64,000 nt of DNA, from NCBI GenBank assembly GCA_016125505.1, contig WGLP01000003.1:627911-691910 (forward strand), written 5' to 3'. Source of the DNA: Gammaproteobacteria bacterium (GTDB lineage: Bacteria > Pseudomonadota > Gammaproteobacteria > UBA6429 > Thiohalophilaceae). Made by a program: the position numbers and the translations under genes. This document shows positions 17,950-27,758 of this stretch, piece by piece (within the stretch, counting starts at the first letter, position 1; every line of letters begins with the position of its first letter). The notes under the pieces are model-generated. The model saw only the letters and a list, made by a program, of their open reading frames with translations. It did no database searches and was not told the DNA's origin.

Positions 17950-20823
17950 TTATGCAGATAAAGGGGCATCCCGCACACAATCCCCGTCAAAGCTGTGCCA
18001 CAGAGTACTGCGCGGCCTGCCCAGGAAATGACCTTGCGCGAAATCGATGCCGTATTCCTGCAGCAGACGCCAGGTGTCACCGTTTTCCACCGCCTCGGCA
18101 ATGGTGGTCTTGCCCAGCGCGTGCGCAATCTGGTTCATGGACTGGACCATCGCCTGATCGACTTTGGTGTGGGTCAGCCCCTGAATGAAGGATCCGTCGA
18201 TCTTGAGGCTGTCTACGGGCAGGTGCTTGAGATAGGTGAAAGAACAAAACCCGGAGCCAAAATCATCCAAAGACACGTGGCATCCGAGATCCTTGAGCTG
18301 ATTGATGAAACGACGCACCGCCTGCAGATTGGCAATGGCGACTTCTTCGGTAAGCTCGAAGGACAGCGCCGCCGGATTGAGCCCGCTGTCGCGCAGGAGC
18401 CCCTGGATCAAGGGCAGCAACTCCGGATCGTCCACGGCGCGTCCGGACAGGTTGATAGAGAACTGGGTCTGGACATTGTTATCGTGCAATTCCGCCAAAT
18501 GCGTCAGCGACTGCCGCACGATCCAGCGATCGATATTCTGAATCAGGCCAAAGCGCTCGGCAGCGGGGATGAAGCCGCCGGGCTTGATCGTCTTGCCGTC
18601 GTCGGTAGGCAGCCGCAACAACACCTCGTAGGCATGTACCTGATGCGATTTCAGGGACACGATAGGCTGATACAGAACCTGGAAGCGATCGTTATCAATC
18701 GCGTCACGCACGCGCGCGGCCCAACCCATGTCTTCCGCCATAACGGACTGTTCGCCGTCACCTTCACTGTATTCATGCACGCAGTTGCGGCCCTGGGACT
18801 TGGAAATGTTGCAGGCAAGGTCCGCACGCGACAGGGCCTCGTCGGCCGACGAGGTATCGCTATCGATCATGGTCAGACCGATACTGCAGGTTACATTGAA
18901 GGTCTTGCCGCTATCCATGAACTTGTAATGCTCGAACATCGCACGGATGTTTTGCGCGACGGGCAGGGCATGCGAATGATCGATGTTATAGAGCAGGACC
19001 GTGAATTCATCGCCGCCGAAGCGCGCCAGGAGGTCGCCTTCGCGCACATTCTTGCGCAGCATCTCCGTGCACTCTTTCAGCAGGCGATCGCCGGCGGCAT
19101 GCCCCAGGGTATCGTTAACATACTTGAACTGATCCAGATCGAGATATAACAAGGCGCACTCGGCGGCACTGCGTGCGATACGCGAGATCACGCGCTCCAG
19201 CTCGCTCTGGAAATAATTACGGTTATACAGCCCGGTCAGTTTGTCGTGCTGCGCCTGATAAGTCAGTTCCTGTTCGAAACGCTTTTGCTCGGTAATATCC
19301 CGCGCGGTCCCGGAGATATGCAGCACTTCACCACTCTCGTTAAAGGTCGGACGCGCATTGAAACTGATGTAATGCCGGTTGCCGTCGGCATCGAGATGGA
19401 TCGTTTCGTACTGAAACAGCTCCTTGCCGGCGAGCACCTGCTCGAACGCGGTGGCATCACGTTCGCCGGACTCGGCGGCCTGATATTCCGCATAGTGGTG
19501 ACCGAGCATGTCATCCGCCGTGTAACCATAGATCTCGCTGGCGGCGTTGTTCAGGTAAGTCCAGTTACCCGCCTGATCCATACTCCATACCAGGTCATGC
19601 GCCGTCTCCACCAGGTTACGATAGCGTGCCTCGGCCTCAAGCAATTGTCGTTCAGCGGCCTTACGCTGCGAAATATCGGCAACCAGCAGGGTGTAATAGG
19701 TCTGTTCATCCCGCTGCATCTGGCTGCAGCGTACGGACATCGGTACCGATGCGCCATTACGATGCCGACCATAAACCTCCACTTCATTCTGCGAGGATTG
19801 CAGCTCGTCACTGACATCGAATCCCGGGAACAGCCAGCGCAGCGGCTTGCCCCGGATTTCATGACTTTGATAGCCGAATAAGGCCTCTGCCGCCGGATTG
19901 AAGATATCGATCGCCTGCGAGGCATCCAGTACGATAATCCCTTCAGCGGAGTTGTCGACAATCGCACTGACATGCGATTCCTGTTCACTCAGGCGCCTGA
20001 ACAGGTTGCCAAGCAACTGGGTCAGGTAACCGATCTCATCCAGCGATTGTGGCCGCAATTGTTGAATCAGGGTTTTATAACTACTGGCGCCACTACGGCT
20101 GATCACGCGCTTCACCGGTGCCAGCGCCTGCTCCAAACCGTGAATGGCGACCGCCGTGATCGTCGTGGCCAGCAGGGCAATGGCAGCGCAGGTAAATAAC
20201 ACTTCACCCGAGAGGTAGGCGGTGCGCCACCAGTAATAACTGAGCACGACCAGCGTGGTCAGGATCGGCAGGTAAGCCCCGATGAGCAGCATTTTGGTGC
20301 GCATACTCACCTGGATAGCGGGCAGACCGATGTGACGGGTCAATTTGCCCAAACTGGTCAGTGCCTGCAGATATCCCGGCATACCAATATAGATGGCGAT
20401 CACCCATTGCAGCAGTATGAACTGCAACACTGCGGGTAATGTCTGCGCCGGTGCATGCAGTAAGGCCGTTCCATAGTGTGTTAAGGGAAGCAACAATGCA
20501 GCGAGGACAAAACACAACCAATAGCGCGTGCTGAATGTGCCCAGGTGTTCACTGAGACTCGCCGGCAAACTGGGCGTATCGTTGTTTTGCGCACACCACT
20601 GCAGTAATGGCTCGCTGTAACGATAAAAATACCAACCGGCGCCAACGATCAGCGCAAGATAGGCTGACGACAAATAAAGCAACGATGGAAATTCAAGCAG
20701 CGCCGCAGGGGACAGCACGCCAAAAAAGATCGCGACACCATAAGCAACGATCGGTGATAGTGCGACACTGCCGGCAACAACTAATGACAGTCGTAATTGT
20801 ATCGACGACAGCGTATGCCCCAT
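17950..20823 (-). CDS. Membrane PAS-PAS-GGDEF-EAL cyclic-di-GMP protein
   Basis: A bifunctional-type c-di-GMP enzyme of 957 residues anchored in the inner membrane. Six hydrophobic segments span residues about 10-225, followed by a HAMP-like helix (about 235-280), two PAS domains (about 285-390 and 400-515), GGDEF (about 525-690) and EAL (about 700-950). The cyclase motif RFGGDEF (603-607) is intact, with an I-site REGD five residues before it, so product inhibition is likely. The EAL signature is EVLLR (733), and the catalytic acids in NLSG, FELTEE, DDFGSG, the KIDG lysine and IAEAVE are present, so phosphodiesterase activity is plausible. The N-terminal membrane module resembles MASE-type sensors but I cannot assign it. 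The sensed signal is unknown. Confidence 0.9.
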   Translation of the reverse strand: MGHTLSSIQLRLSLVVAGSVALSPIVAYGVAIFFGVLSPAALLEFPSLLYLSSAYLALIVGAGWYFYRYSEPLLQWCAQNNDTPSLPASLSEHLGTFSTRYWLCFVLAALLLPLTHYGTALLHAPAQTLPAVLQFILLQWVIAIYIGMPGYLQALTSLGKLTRHIGLPAIQVSMRTKMLLIGAYLPILTTLVVLSYYWWRTAYLSGEVLFTCAAIALLATTITAVAIHGLEQALAPVKRVISRSGASSYKTLIQQLRPQSLDEIGYLTQLLGNLFRRLSEQESHVSAIVDNSAEGIIVLDASQAIDIFNPAAEALFGYQSHEIRGKPLRWLFPGFDVSDELQSSQNEVEVYGRHRNGASVPMSVRCSQMQRDEQTYYTLLVADISQRKAAERQLLEAEARYRNLVETAHDLVWSMDQAGNWTYLNNAASEIYGYTADDMLGHHYAEYQAAESGERDATAFEQVLAGKELFQYETIHLDADGNRHYISFNARPTFNESGEVLHISGTARDITEQKRFEQELTYQAQHDKLTGLYNRNYFQSELERVISRIARSAAECALLYLDLDQFKYVNDTLGHAAGDRLLKECTEMLRKNVREGDLLARFGGDEFTVLLYNIDHSHALPVAQNIRAMFEHYKFMDSGKTFNVTCSIGLTMIDSDTSSADEALSRADLACNISKSQGRNCVHEYSEGDGEQSVMAEDMGWAARVRDAIDNDRFQVLYQPIVSLKSHQVHAYEVLLRLPTDDGKTIKPGGFIPAAERFGLIQNIDRWIVRQSLTHLAELHDNNVQTQFSINLSGRAVDDPELLPLIQGLLRDSGLNPAALSFELTEEVAIANLQAVRRFINQLKDLGCHVSLDDFGSGFCSFTYLKHLPVDSLKIDGSFIQGLTHTKVDQAMVQSMNQIAHALGKTTIAEAVENGDTWRLLQEYGIDFAQGHFLGRPRSTLWHSFDGDCVRDAPLSA

Positions 20824-21140
20824 CTTTCCGAATTGCCCAACCGTTTTGTTATTGTGTTTAAGGTGTCGTACTGAAAGTGATAGTGATGCACGCTTACACT
20901 ATCGTCATACAGGAGAGATGATGGCAGAATAGACCGATGCATTCCAGAATGCAGAGAAAAAAATTGAAAAATAAATTAACGTCATATAGCACGTACTTTT
21001 CATGTCGAATCTCAGACGCAGCGTTCAACTTGTTGATGCACTGGTATATTTAATTTTACTTATTCAGTTATCCACAATGACATGAAAAAAAGATCACCAC
21101 GACAATCACAAAGCACTTTGCTGATCAGGAGGATTAACCA
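20824..21140. promoter_or_regulatory. Divergent regulatory gap with dyad and DnaA-box 9-mer
   Basis: This 317-base gap separates the leftward GGDEF-EAL gene from the rightward TRAP receptor. It contains GATAGTG (20879-20885) and CACTATC (20897-20903), a perfect 7-base dyad with an 11-base spacer that could bind a dimeric regulator, and TTATCCACA (21068-21076), a consensus DnaA box. The receptor gene has a strong AGGAGG 8 bases before its ATG. I see no gene here. Confidence 0.4.
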
Positions 21141-22223
21141 ATGAAACGACGCGAATTTCTGACGCGGGCGGGTGCCGGCAGCCTTATCGCTGGAAGTGCA
21201 CTGAGTGTTTCGAACTTAGCAAAAGCCACGCCAAAATATAAATGGAAAATGGTTACGACATGGCCAAAGAATTTTCCCGGGCTTGGCACCGCCGCCAATC
21301 TGCTTGCCCAGCAGATCAACGAGATGAGTGGTGGCCGCATGGAAGTCACCGTGTACGGCGCCAAAGAGCTGGTTCCGGCATTTGAAGTCTTCAACGCGGT
21401 TTCCAGCGGCAATGCCGAGATGGGTCACGGTGCCGCGTATTACTGGAAAGGTAAATCCGAGGCCGCGCAGTTCTTTGCGGCAGTGCCATTCGGTCTCAAT
21501 GCCCAGGAAATGAACGGCTGGCTTTATCATGGCGGCGGCATGGAGTTGTGGCGCGAGATCTATGATGAATTCAATCTGATCCCGGCGGCCGGCGGTAACA
21601 CCGGCGTGCAGATGGGCGGCTGGTTTAATCGCGAGATCAAATCGCTGGATGATCTAAAAGGACTGAAGATGCGCATTCCGGGGCTGGGCGGTGAAGTGCT
21701 CAAGCGTGCCGGCGGCACACCGGTCAGCCTGCCTGGTGGCGAGATCTATACCTCATTACAATCCGGTGCCATCGACGCCACCGAATGGGTCGGTCCTTAC
21801 AATGACCTCGCCTTCGGCTTCTATAAAGTCGCCAAGTATTATTACTATCCCGGCTGGCACGAGCCTGGTACGACCCTGGAGGCCATTATTAACAAGAAGG
21901 CCTTTAATTCCCTGCCCAAAGATCTGCAAACCATCGTGATGAGCGCCTGCAAGGTTGCCAACCAGGATATGCTGGCGGAATACACCGCGCGCAACAACGA
22001 TGCCCTGCAAACCCTGGTGCATAAACACAAGGTCAATCTCAAGCCCTTCCCGGACGTCGTATTGAAAAAATTGCGCACGCTATCGGATGAGGTGCTTACT
22101 GAACTGGCGGCCAAGGACAAGCACAGCGCCAAGGTCTACGCCTCGTTCAAGAAATTCCGCGACAGTGTCATGCAGTGGCACGACATCTCGGAACTGGCGT
22201 ATTACAACGCACGCAATCTCTAA
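21141..22223 (+). CDS. dctP: TRAP transporter substrate-binding protein with Tat signal (TakP-like)
   Basis: The periplasmic receptor of a TRAP transporter, 360 residues. It begins with a twin-arginine signal, KRREFLTRAGAG, then a hydrophobic stretch, so it is folded before export, perhaps with a bound cofactor or metal. The mature part shows the DctP fold, including the helix with ATEWVGPYND and the GLKMRIPGLGGEVLKRAGG segment carrying the conserved Arg that grips the substrate carboxylate. The sequence resembles TakP-type alpha-keto acid receptors; the ligand is inferred. Unusually, no permease genes adjoin it: dctQM is 6.6 kb upstream. A strong terminator follows, so it is probably monocistronic. 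Confidence 0.92.
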   Translation: MKRREFLTRAGAGSLIAGSALSVSNLAKATPKYKWKMVTTWPKNFPGLGTAANLLAQQINEMSGGRMEVTVYGAKELVPAFEVFNAVSSGNAEMGHGAAYYWKGKSEAAQFFAAVPFGLNAQEMNGWLYHGGGMELWREIYDEFNLIPAAGGNTGVQMGGWFNREIKSLDDLKGLKMRIPGLGGEVLKRAGGTPVSLPGGEIYTSLQSGAIDATEWVGPYNDLAFGFYKVAKYYYYPGWHEPGTTLEAIINKKAFNSLPKDLQTIVMSACKVANQDMLAEYTARNNDALQTLVHKHKVNLKPFPDVVLKKLRTLSDEVLTELAAKDKHSAKVYASFKKFRDSVMQWHDISELAYYNARNL

Positions 22224-22243
22224 TCGCTATTGCAGCAACGGAT

Positions 22244-22280
22244 AACCCGCCTCCGATGATCGGGGGCGGGTTTTTATTTT
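22244..22280 (+). terminator. Rho-independent terminator after the TRAP receptor gene
   Basis: AACCCGCC-T-CCGA pairs with TCGG-G-GGCGGGTT to give a 13-base stem (one T-G wobble) and a 3-base loop, followed by TTTTTATTTT. It lies 20 bases after the receptor stop and 6 bases before the 3' end of the converging reductase gene. Confidence 0.93.
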
Positions 22281-22286
22281 ACAGAC

Positions 22287-23435
22287 TTAAGGCAGGACTG
22301 CCGGTAATTGCTTGCTGAGTGCCTGCTTCTCGCTTACCGCGGTGCCGGTGAGCGCAAATCCCAAGATGGCATCACCCGCCTTGAACACCGCCTGCACCCC
22401 ACCCTCCAGTATTTGCTCCTGCCATTCACCCTGTGCACCTTGTGGTGGCGGCGACACGACGACGGGATAGCTGGTGGTCTTGACCAGGACTGGCATGGCC
22501 GGATACGCGACATCGGTCGGCGCAGCGCACAAGGTCGCCGCCAGGGCGCGCGCCTGATGCATGATGGGCATGACAAACGGTAACACCAGACCCTCCACCT
22601 CCGCACAGTCACCAATGGCATAGACGTCAGTAACGCTGGCCTGCAGTTTACGATCCACCACGACCCCGCGATTCACCTGCAAACCGGCGGCTTGCGCCAA
22701 TGCGATATTGGCGCGCAGACCAATCGCCGACAGCACCACATCCACAGCGAGGCGTTCATGATTATCCAGTGTGAGTTGCAATTCTTCGCCTGCTGAATTC
22801 ACGGATTGTACTGAACAGCCAAGGTGCCAGTGCACACCGATATTCTGCAACGCCGCCTGCACGGCAAGGCCGGCACCCTCAGGTAACAAACTGCCAAGCG
22901 GCCAGCTATTGGGCCCGATCACATGCACAGCGTAGCCGGCGCTAATCAGATCATTGGCAAACTCGCAACCGATCAAACCCGGCCCGATGATCGCAACACG
23001 TTTCTTATCGGCAATGCGCTGGCGAAAGTGGCGATAGTCGCCAAGCGAATTGACCTGACAGACCCGATCAACCGCATCACCCTGCAACGGCGGTGTAATC
23101 GGTTTTGCGCCAACGGCAAATATCAGTTTTGAATATCCGAGTACTTTGCCGTTAGCCAGCGTTAGATTATGCGTGCCAGTATCAATGACCGTTACTGTCG
23201 TCTGTGTCAGGATCTCCGCGCCCAGTTCCGTCCGCATTTTATCGGCGTCAGCCGTCGCCAGATCATCGGGGGTTTTCTGCTTGCTCAGCGCATTGGACAA
23301 CATGGGTTTGGAATAAAACGCGCCATCGTCCCGGGTGAGCAGACACAGAGGCACGTCTTTATCCCGTTTACGAAGCTCGCGTGCCAGGGTATACCCTGCC
23401 AGGCCCGTACCGATGATGACGATGGGATTTGTCAT
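22287..23435 (-). CDS. Rubredoxin-NAD(+) reductase (FAD-dependent)
   Basis: Transfers electrons from NAD(P)H through FAD to rubredoxin. The 382-residue protein has an N-terminal FAD-binding motif GTGLAGYTLARELR, a second dinucleotide-binding motif GPGLIGCEFANDL for NAD(H), and YAIGDCAEV, the conserved FAD ribityl contact. It lies 3 bases after a rubredoxin gene, which is the strongest functional evidence. In pseudomonads such pairs serve alkane hydroxylases, and in other bacteria oxidative-stress defence; no alkane hydroxylase or superoxide reductase is in the window, so the final acceptor is unknown. Confidence 0.9.
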   Translation of the reverse strand: MTNPIVIIGTGLAGYTLARELRKRDKDVPLCLLTRDDGAFYSKPMLSNALSKQKTPDDLATADADKMRTELGAEILTQTTVTVIDTGTHNLTLANGKVLGYSKLIFAVGAKPITPPLQGDAVDRVCQVNSLGDYRHFRQRIADKKRVAIIGPGLIGCEFANDLISAGYAVHVIGPNSWPLGSLLPEGAGLAVQAALQNIGVHWHLGCSVQSVNSAGEELQLTLDNHERLAVDVVLSAIGLRANIALAQAAGLQVNRGVVVDRKLQASVTDVYAIGDCAEVEGLVLPFVMPIMHQARALAATLCAAPTDVAYPAMPVLVKTTSYPVVVSPPPQGAQGEWQEQILEGGVQAVFKAGDAILGFALTGTAVSEKQALSKQLPAVLP

Positions 23436-23438
23436 GTT

Positions 23439-23603
23439 TCAAATCTGGACCATTTCAAAATCATCCTTACTCACACCGCATTCCGGGCATTGCCAGTCAT
23501 CCGGGATATCATCCCAACGCGTCCCCGGGACAATACCCTCCTCAGGCATGCCCAGTGCCTCGTCGTAAATAAATCCGCAGACCATGCATTGCCACTTTTT
23601 CAT
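23439..23603 (-). CDS. Rubredoxin
   Basis: A 54-residue one-iron electron carrier read on the reverse strand from ATG 23603 to TGA 23439. Both iron-binding pairs are present: CMVCGFIYD and [11 protein letters not shown], with the usual [10 protein letters not shown] between them. Rubredoxins of this kind receive electrons from the reductase, whose gene starts 3 bases downstream, making a tight two-gene operon. The TlpA-type gene diverges 68 bases away. Confidence 0.96.
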   Translation of the reverse strand: MKKWQCMVCGFIYDEALGMPEEGIVPGTRWDDIPDDWQCPECGVSKDDFEMVQI

Positions 23604-23671
23604 TTATATGCTCCTATAATGCAAAGGGTTTTCTCAAGCTGTCGCCGATCTTAACAAATCACGCTACGCCC

Positions 23672-24949
23672 ATGACACAAGGCCATCTTCACAAATTCCG
23701 CATCGTTTACCTGACTTTGTGCGCAACGTTGTTCTGGCACGCGCCGGTCTTCGCCGAGCAGCATTCGATCAAGGCTGGTGATACTGATATTGGGGTGCAG
23801 GTCTATCCAGCCAAGGGCAAGTTGATCCTGCTCTGGCAACCCCATGAAGCGGGTATCCAGAGCGGTGATCAGCATCTTGCAGAGGAACTCGCTGCACGTG
23901 GTATCGAGGTCTGGATACTGGATCTGCTGGAAGATTATTTCCTGCCGAATACCGCCAATAACATGGATCGCCTGCCGCCTGAGGCCTTTGCCGCTGTCAT
24001 CGCGGCCGCTGCCGGGACGGGCAAATACGTTATCGCCGCCAGTAGTGGCCGCGGCGCGATTCCCGTCCTGCGCGGTATTCGGCAATGGCAATTAACACAG
24101 CCAACAGAGACTGCGCTGCTCGGCACTGTCCTGGTCAGCCCAAAACTCTTTACCGAGACACCGGACCCGGGCATGGCGGGACAACTCATGCCCATTGCGA
24201 GTGCCACCAACCAAACCATCGTGTTGCTGCAGCCGGACAAATCCCCGTGGTACTGGAAACTGGATCAGACCCTCGCCGGTTTGCAACAGGGCGGCAGTGA
24301 TGTGTATCTCTGGCCGCTGCAGAATGCACGCGACCGCTTTTATTTCCGGCCTGACGCCAGCGAACGCGAAAAGCAGATGGGAGATCGGCTCGCGACCTAT
24401 CTGCACACCGCCATCCGATTGTTGCAAAACCAGGGTGTGCAGAGACGTCAGGCCGTGGCCCTGACACAAACCGCACCTGTCGTCCCGGAAGGCAAGAAAG
24501 AACATGTGCTCGCAAAATACAAGGGCGACCCGCAACCACCGCCGCTACGTCTACCTGACGTTCATGGCGCGATGATCGATCTAAATGACTTCAAAGGTTA
24601 TGTCGTTCTCGTGAATTTCTGGGCGACCTGGTGCCCGCCCTGCGTGCATGAAATGCCGTCGATGCAACGACTCGCCGAGCACTTCAAAGGTAAACGCTTT
24701 ACCATACTCGGCGTCAATATGGCGGAGGATGCCGGCAGTGTAACCGAGTTTGTCCGGCAGCGTGTCCGGGTTACCTTTCCCATTGTACTGGACAAAGATG
24801 GGCAGGCACTCAAGGCCTGGCGTGTGTTTGCCTTTCCTACCAGTTACGTAATCGATAAACGCGGGCAGATTCGTTACGCCCTCTTCGGTGGCATCGACTG
24901 GGACACTGCTGATGTAAAGCATAAACTGTCTACCCTGCTTGCCGAGTAA
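23672..24949 (+). CDS. Alpha/beta-hydrolase-like domain fused to TlpA-type thioredoxin
   Basis: A 425-residue exported protein made of two parts. After a signal peptide (cleavage near APVFA) residues about 30-270 have features of an alpha/beta-hydrolase-like fold: beta strands such as KLILLWQP, a conserved-looking SSGRGAIPVLRG and VYLWPLQNARDRF. The usual GxSxG nucleophile is not obvious, so this half may be inactive. The C-terminal 140 residues are a TlpA/ResA thioredoxin with active site WCPPC in VNFWATWCPPC and cis-Pro FPTSYVI. Periplasmic TlpA proteins reduce disulfides, for example for cytochrome maturation. The DUF2007 gene begins 4 bases later. Confidence 0.8.
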   Translation: MTQGHLHKFRIVYLTLCATLFWHAPVFAEQHSIKAGDTDIGVQVYPAKGKLILLWQPHEAGIQSGDQHLAEELAARGIEVWILDLLEDYFLPNTANNMDRLPPEAFAAVIAAAAGTGKYVIAASSGRGAIPVLRGIRQWQLTQPTETALLGTVLVSPKLFTETPDPGMAGQLMPIASATNQTIVLLQPDKSPWYWKLDQTLAGLQQGGSDVYLWPLQNARDRFYFRPDASEREKQMGDRLATYLHTAIRLLQNQGVQRRQAVALTQTAPVVPEGKKEHVLAKYKGDPQPPPLRLPDVHGAMIDLNDFKGYVVLVNFWATWCPPCVHEMPSMQRLAEHFKGKRFTILGVNMAEDAGSVTEFVRQRVRVTFPIVLDKDGQALKAWRVFAFPTSYVIDKRGQIRYALFGGIDWDTADVKHKLSTLLAE

Positions 24950-24953
24950 CGCG

Positions 24954-25190
24954 ATGATCAATGTCTACGCCGCCAATTCCTCTATCGAGGCACATCTGAT
25001 CAAAAACCTGCTCGAGCAGCACGGCATTACGGCATACATTGCGGGATATTATCTGCAAGGTGGGCTGGGCGAATTGCCGGTAATCGATCTGATCCAGGTA
25101 CAGGTCGATGACGCCGATGAAATCGCGGCGCGTAAAGTCATTGCGGATTATGAAGCCGGGCGGTTTGCCTTGGACGATGATGAAGTCTAG
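24954..25190 (+). CDS. DUF2007 family small protein
   Basis: A 78-residue cytoplasmic protein of the DUF2007 family (annotated as putative signal-transducing protein). It starts MINVYAANSSIEAHLIKNLL, the typical family opening, followed by GITAYI and a Glu-rich tail with VQVDDADEIAARKVI. Family function is unknown; structures show a ferredoxin-like fold similar to regulatory domains. The ATG at 24954 is chosen over an upstream in-frame TTG at 24939. It is 4 bases from the TlpA fusion gene and overlaps the next lipoprotein gene, so all three may be co-translated. Confidence 0.82.
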   Translation: MINVYAANSSIEAHLIKNLLEQHGITAYIAGYYLQGGLGELPVIDLIQVQVDDADEIAARKVIADYEAGRFALDDDEV

Positions 25191-25683
25191 CTCACACGTC
25201 TTCCTGTGCGTGTTCAGTTTCCTTGGTGCGTGCGCGCACCAACCGACCGCGCGTGAAATACACTCGCAATGCCGCGTGGAAATGGCGGCAGCGCGTACCG
25301 CCGTGCAAATGCGCGAACAAGGCAAGCACCAACAAGACCTGCTGCGCGTTCTGCCTCCCCTCTATCCTGACAGCTCGCACCTGTTACACACGATGTATCA
25401 AGTTGCCGATGAAACCTATGCCGCTGGCGAACTGAATGAAATCGTTTATGGAATCTATCGATACGAGCTGTGTTTGCGGGAATTACGACATCAGGCCATT
25501 CCGCCAGCTTTTGACGCGGTATCCTCAGGGCTGCAGACATGCCAATCACGATTCGACAAATATGACACCAAACAACTGGTCGCCTGCGTACGCGCCCTGT
25601 TCCCGGCAACGGCAAGCCCTCCGCTGGCAAACGAATATGACAGCCAGTCCCAAGTCAGCGAGCCGCTAGCGGGTAATCGGTAA
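25177..25683 (+). CDS. Putative lipoprotein of unknown function
   Basis: The reading frame is open further upstream, but the ATG at 25177 (or 25180) gives MMKSSSHVFLCVFSFLGAC, a short signal peptide with lipobox LGAC; the Cys would be lipidated. It overlaps the DUF2007 stop by 14 bases. The mature part of about 150 residues is helix-rich with scattered Cys (including YELCLREL, GLQTC and LVACVRAL). I do not recognise a family. The shared transcription unit suggests an envelope protein made with the TlpA fusion. It converges on aroE. Confidence 0.65.
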   Translation: MMKSSSHVFLCVFSFLGACAHQPTAREIHSQCRVEMAAARTAVQMREQGKHQQDLLRVLPPLYPDSSHLLHTMYQVADETYAAGELNEIVYGIYRYELCLRELRHQAIPPAFDAVSSGLQTCQSRFDKYDTKQLVACVRALFPATASPPLANEYDSQSQVSEPLAGNR

Positions 25684-25711
25684 TACACTGGATGAAAAAC
25701 TTGTTTGCGGT

Positions 25712-26569
25712 TTAGCTTATTGCCACAGGAAATTCGCTGCGCAGCAAGGCGATTACCGGTGCAGTTTGCGGACGCACGCCGCGCCACAGAAAAAATGATT
25801 CCGCCGCCTGCTCGACCAGCATTCCCAGGCCATCGAATACCTGCGCTGCGCCGTGTGATCTCGCCCAGCTCATGAAGGGTGTGAGCTTGCCGTACATCAT
25901 GTCGTAGCACACGGCGCCGTCAGCCAGTATGCTCTCGGGCAACGGCGGCAACTCGCCTTGCAGGCTGGCCGCGGTCGCATTGATCACGATATCGAAACGT
26001 TGCTCGCCTAATTCATGATAGCCGCAGCCTTTTATGCTGCCGAGATCAGTAAACGTGGCTGCCAATGCCACGGCTTTATCCGGCGTGCGATTGGCTATCA
26101 TCAACACGGCGGGTTTGCATTCCAGCAACGGCGCCAGTACACCGCGCGCGGCACCACCGGCACCCATGAGCAAAATGCGCTTGCCTGCTAACACGATGTG
26201 GTGATTCTGTCTGAGATCGTTAACCAGCCCAACACCATCGGTATTGTCACCGTAACGTTTGTGCTTTTCGAACTTGATCGTGTTGACCGCGCCGGCACGC
26301 CTGGCGCGGGCGCTCAGTTCATCCACCAGTTCAAATGCCTCTTGTTTAAACGGCACCGTGATGTTCAGGCCCTTGCCGCCACTGGCATCGAAATTTCCCA
26401 CCGCCTGGGCAAAACCGCCAAGGTCAACATGAATGGCTTCGTAACTGAGGTGCTGCCGGGTCTGCTCCGCGAACAGGCTGTGTATGCGCGGTGACTGACT
26501 ATGCGAGATGGGATTGCCCATCACGCCATATTGATCCCGGCGTTGTTCGAAATCGAAAAGATCAGACAT
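25712..26569 (-). CDS. aroE: Shikimate dehydrogenase (NADP+)
   Basis: Reduces 3-dehydroshikimate to shikimate in aromatic amino acid synthesis. The 285-residue protein has the N-terminal substrate domain with NPISHSQSPRIH (shikimate-binding Ser residues), the catalytic Lys in NITVPFKQEA, and NTDGVG carrying the catalytic Asp. The NADP-binding domain shows GAGGAARGVLAPL and NRTPDKA, the NRT being the usual NADP phosphate site. Length is normal. It lies just after hemB on the same strand, 12 bases apart, so the two are probably co-transcribed. Confidence 0.95.
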   Translation of the reverse strand: MSDLFDFEQRRDQYGVMGNPISHSQSPRIHSLFAEQTRQHLSYEAIHVDLGGFAQAVGNFDASGGKGLNITVPFKQEAFELVDELSARARRAGAVNTIKFEKHKRYGDNTDGVGLVNDLRQNHHIVLAGKRILLMGAGGAARGVLAPLLECKPAVLMIANRTPDKAVALAATFTDLGSIKGCGYHELGEQRFDIVINATAASLQGELPPLPESILADGAVCYDMMYGKLTPFMSWARSHGAAQVFDGLGMLVEQAAESFFLWRGVRPQTAPVIALLRSEFPVAIS

Positions 26570-26581
26570 GCAGTGTCGGCA

Positions 26582-27682
<1,101 letters not shown>

Positions 27683-27758
27683 TCACACTAACCGTGGTCT
27701 AAGTTGCCAATGCGGCTGGTATGTATTAAAAGGTACCGCAATCACAACCGGGGGTCTT

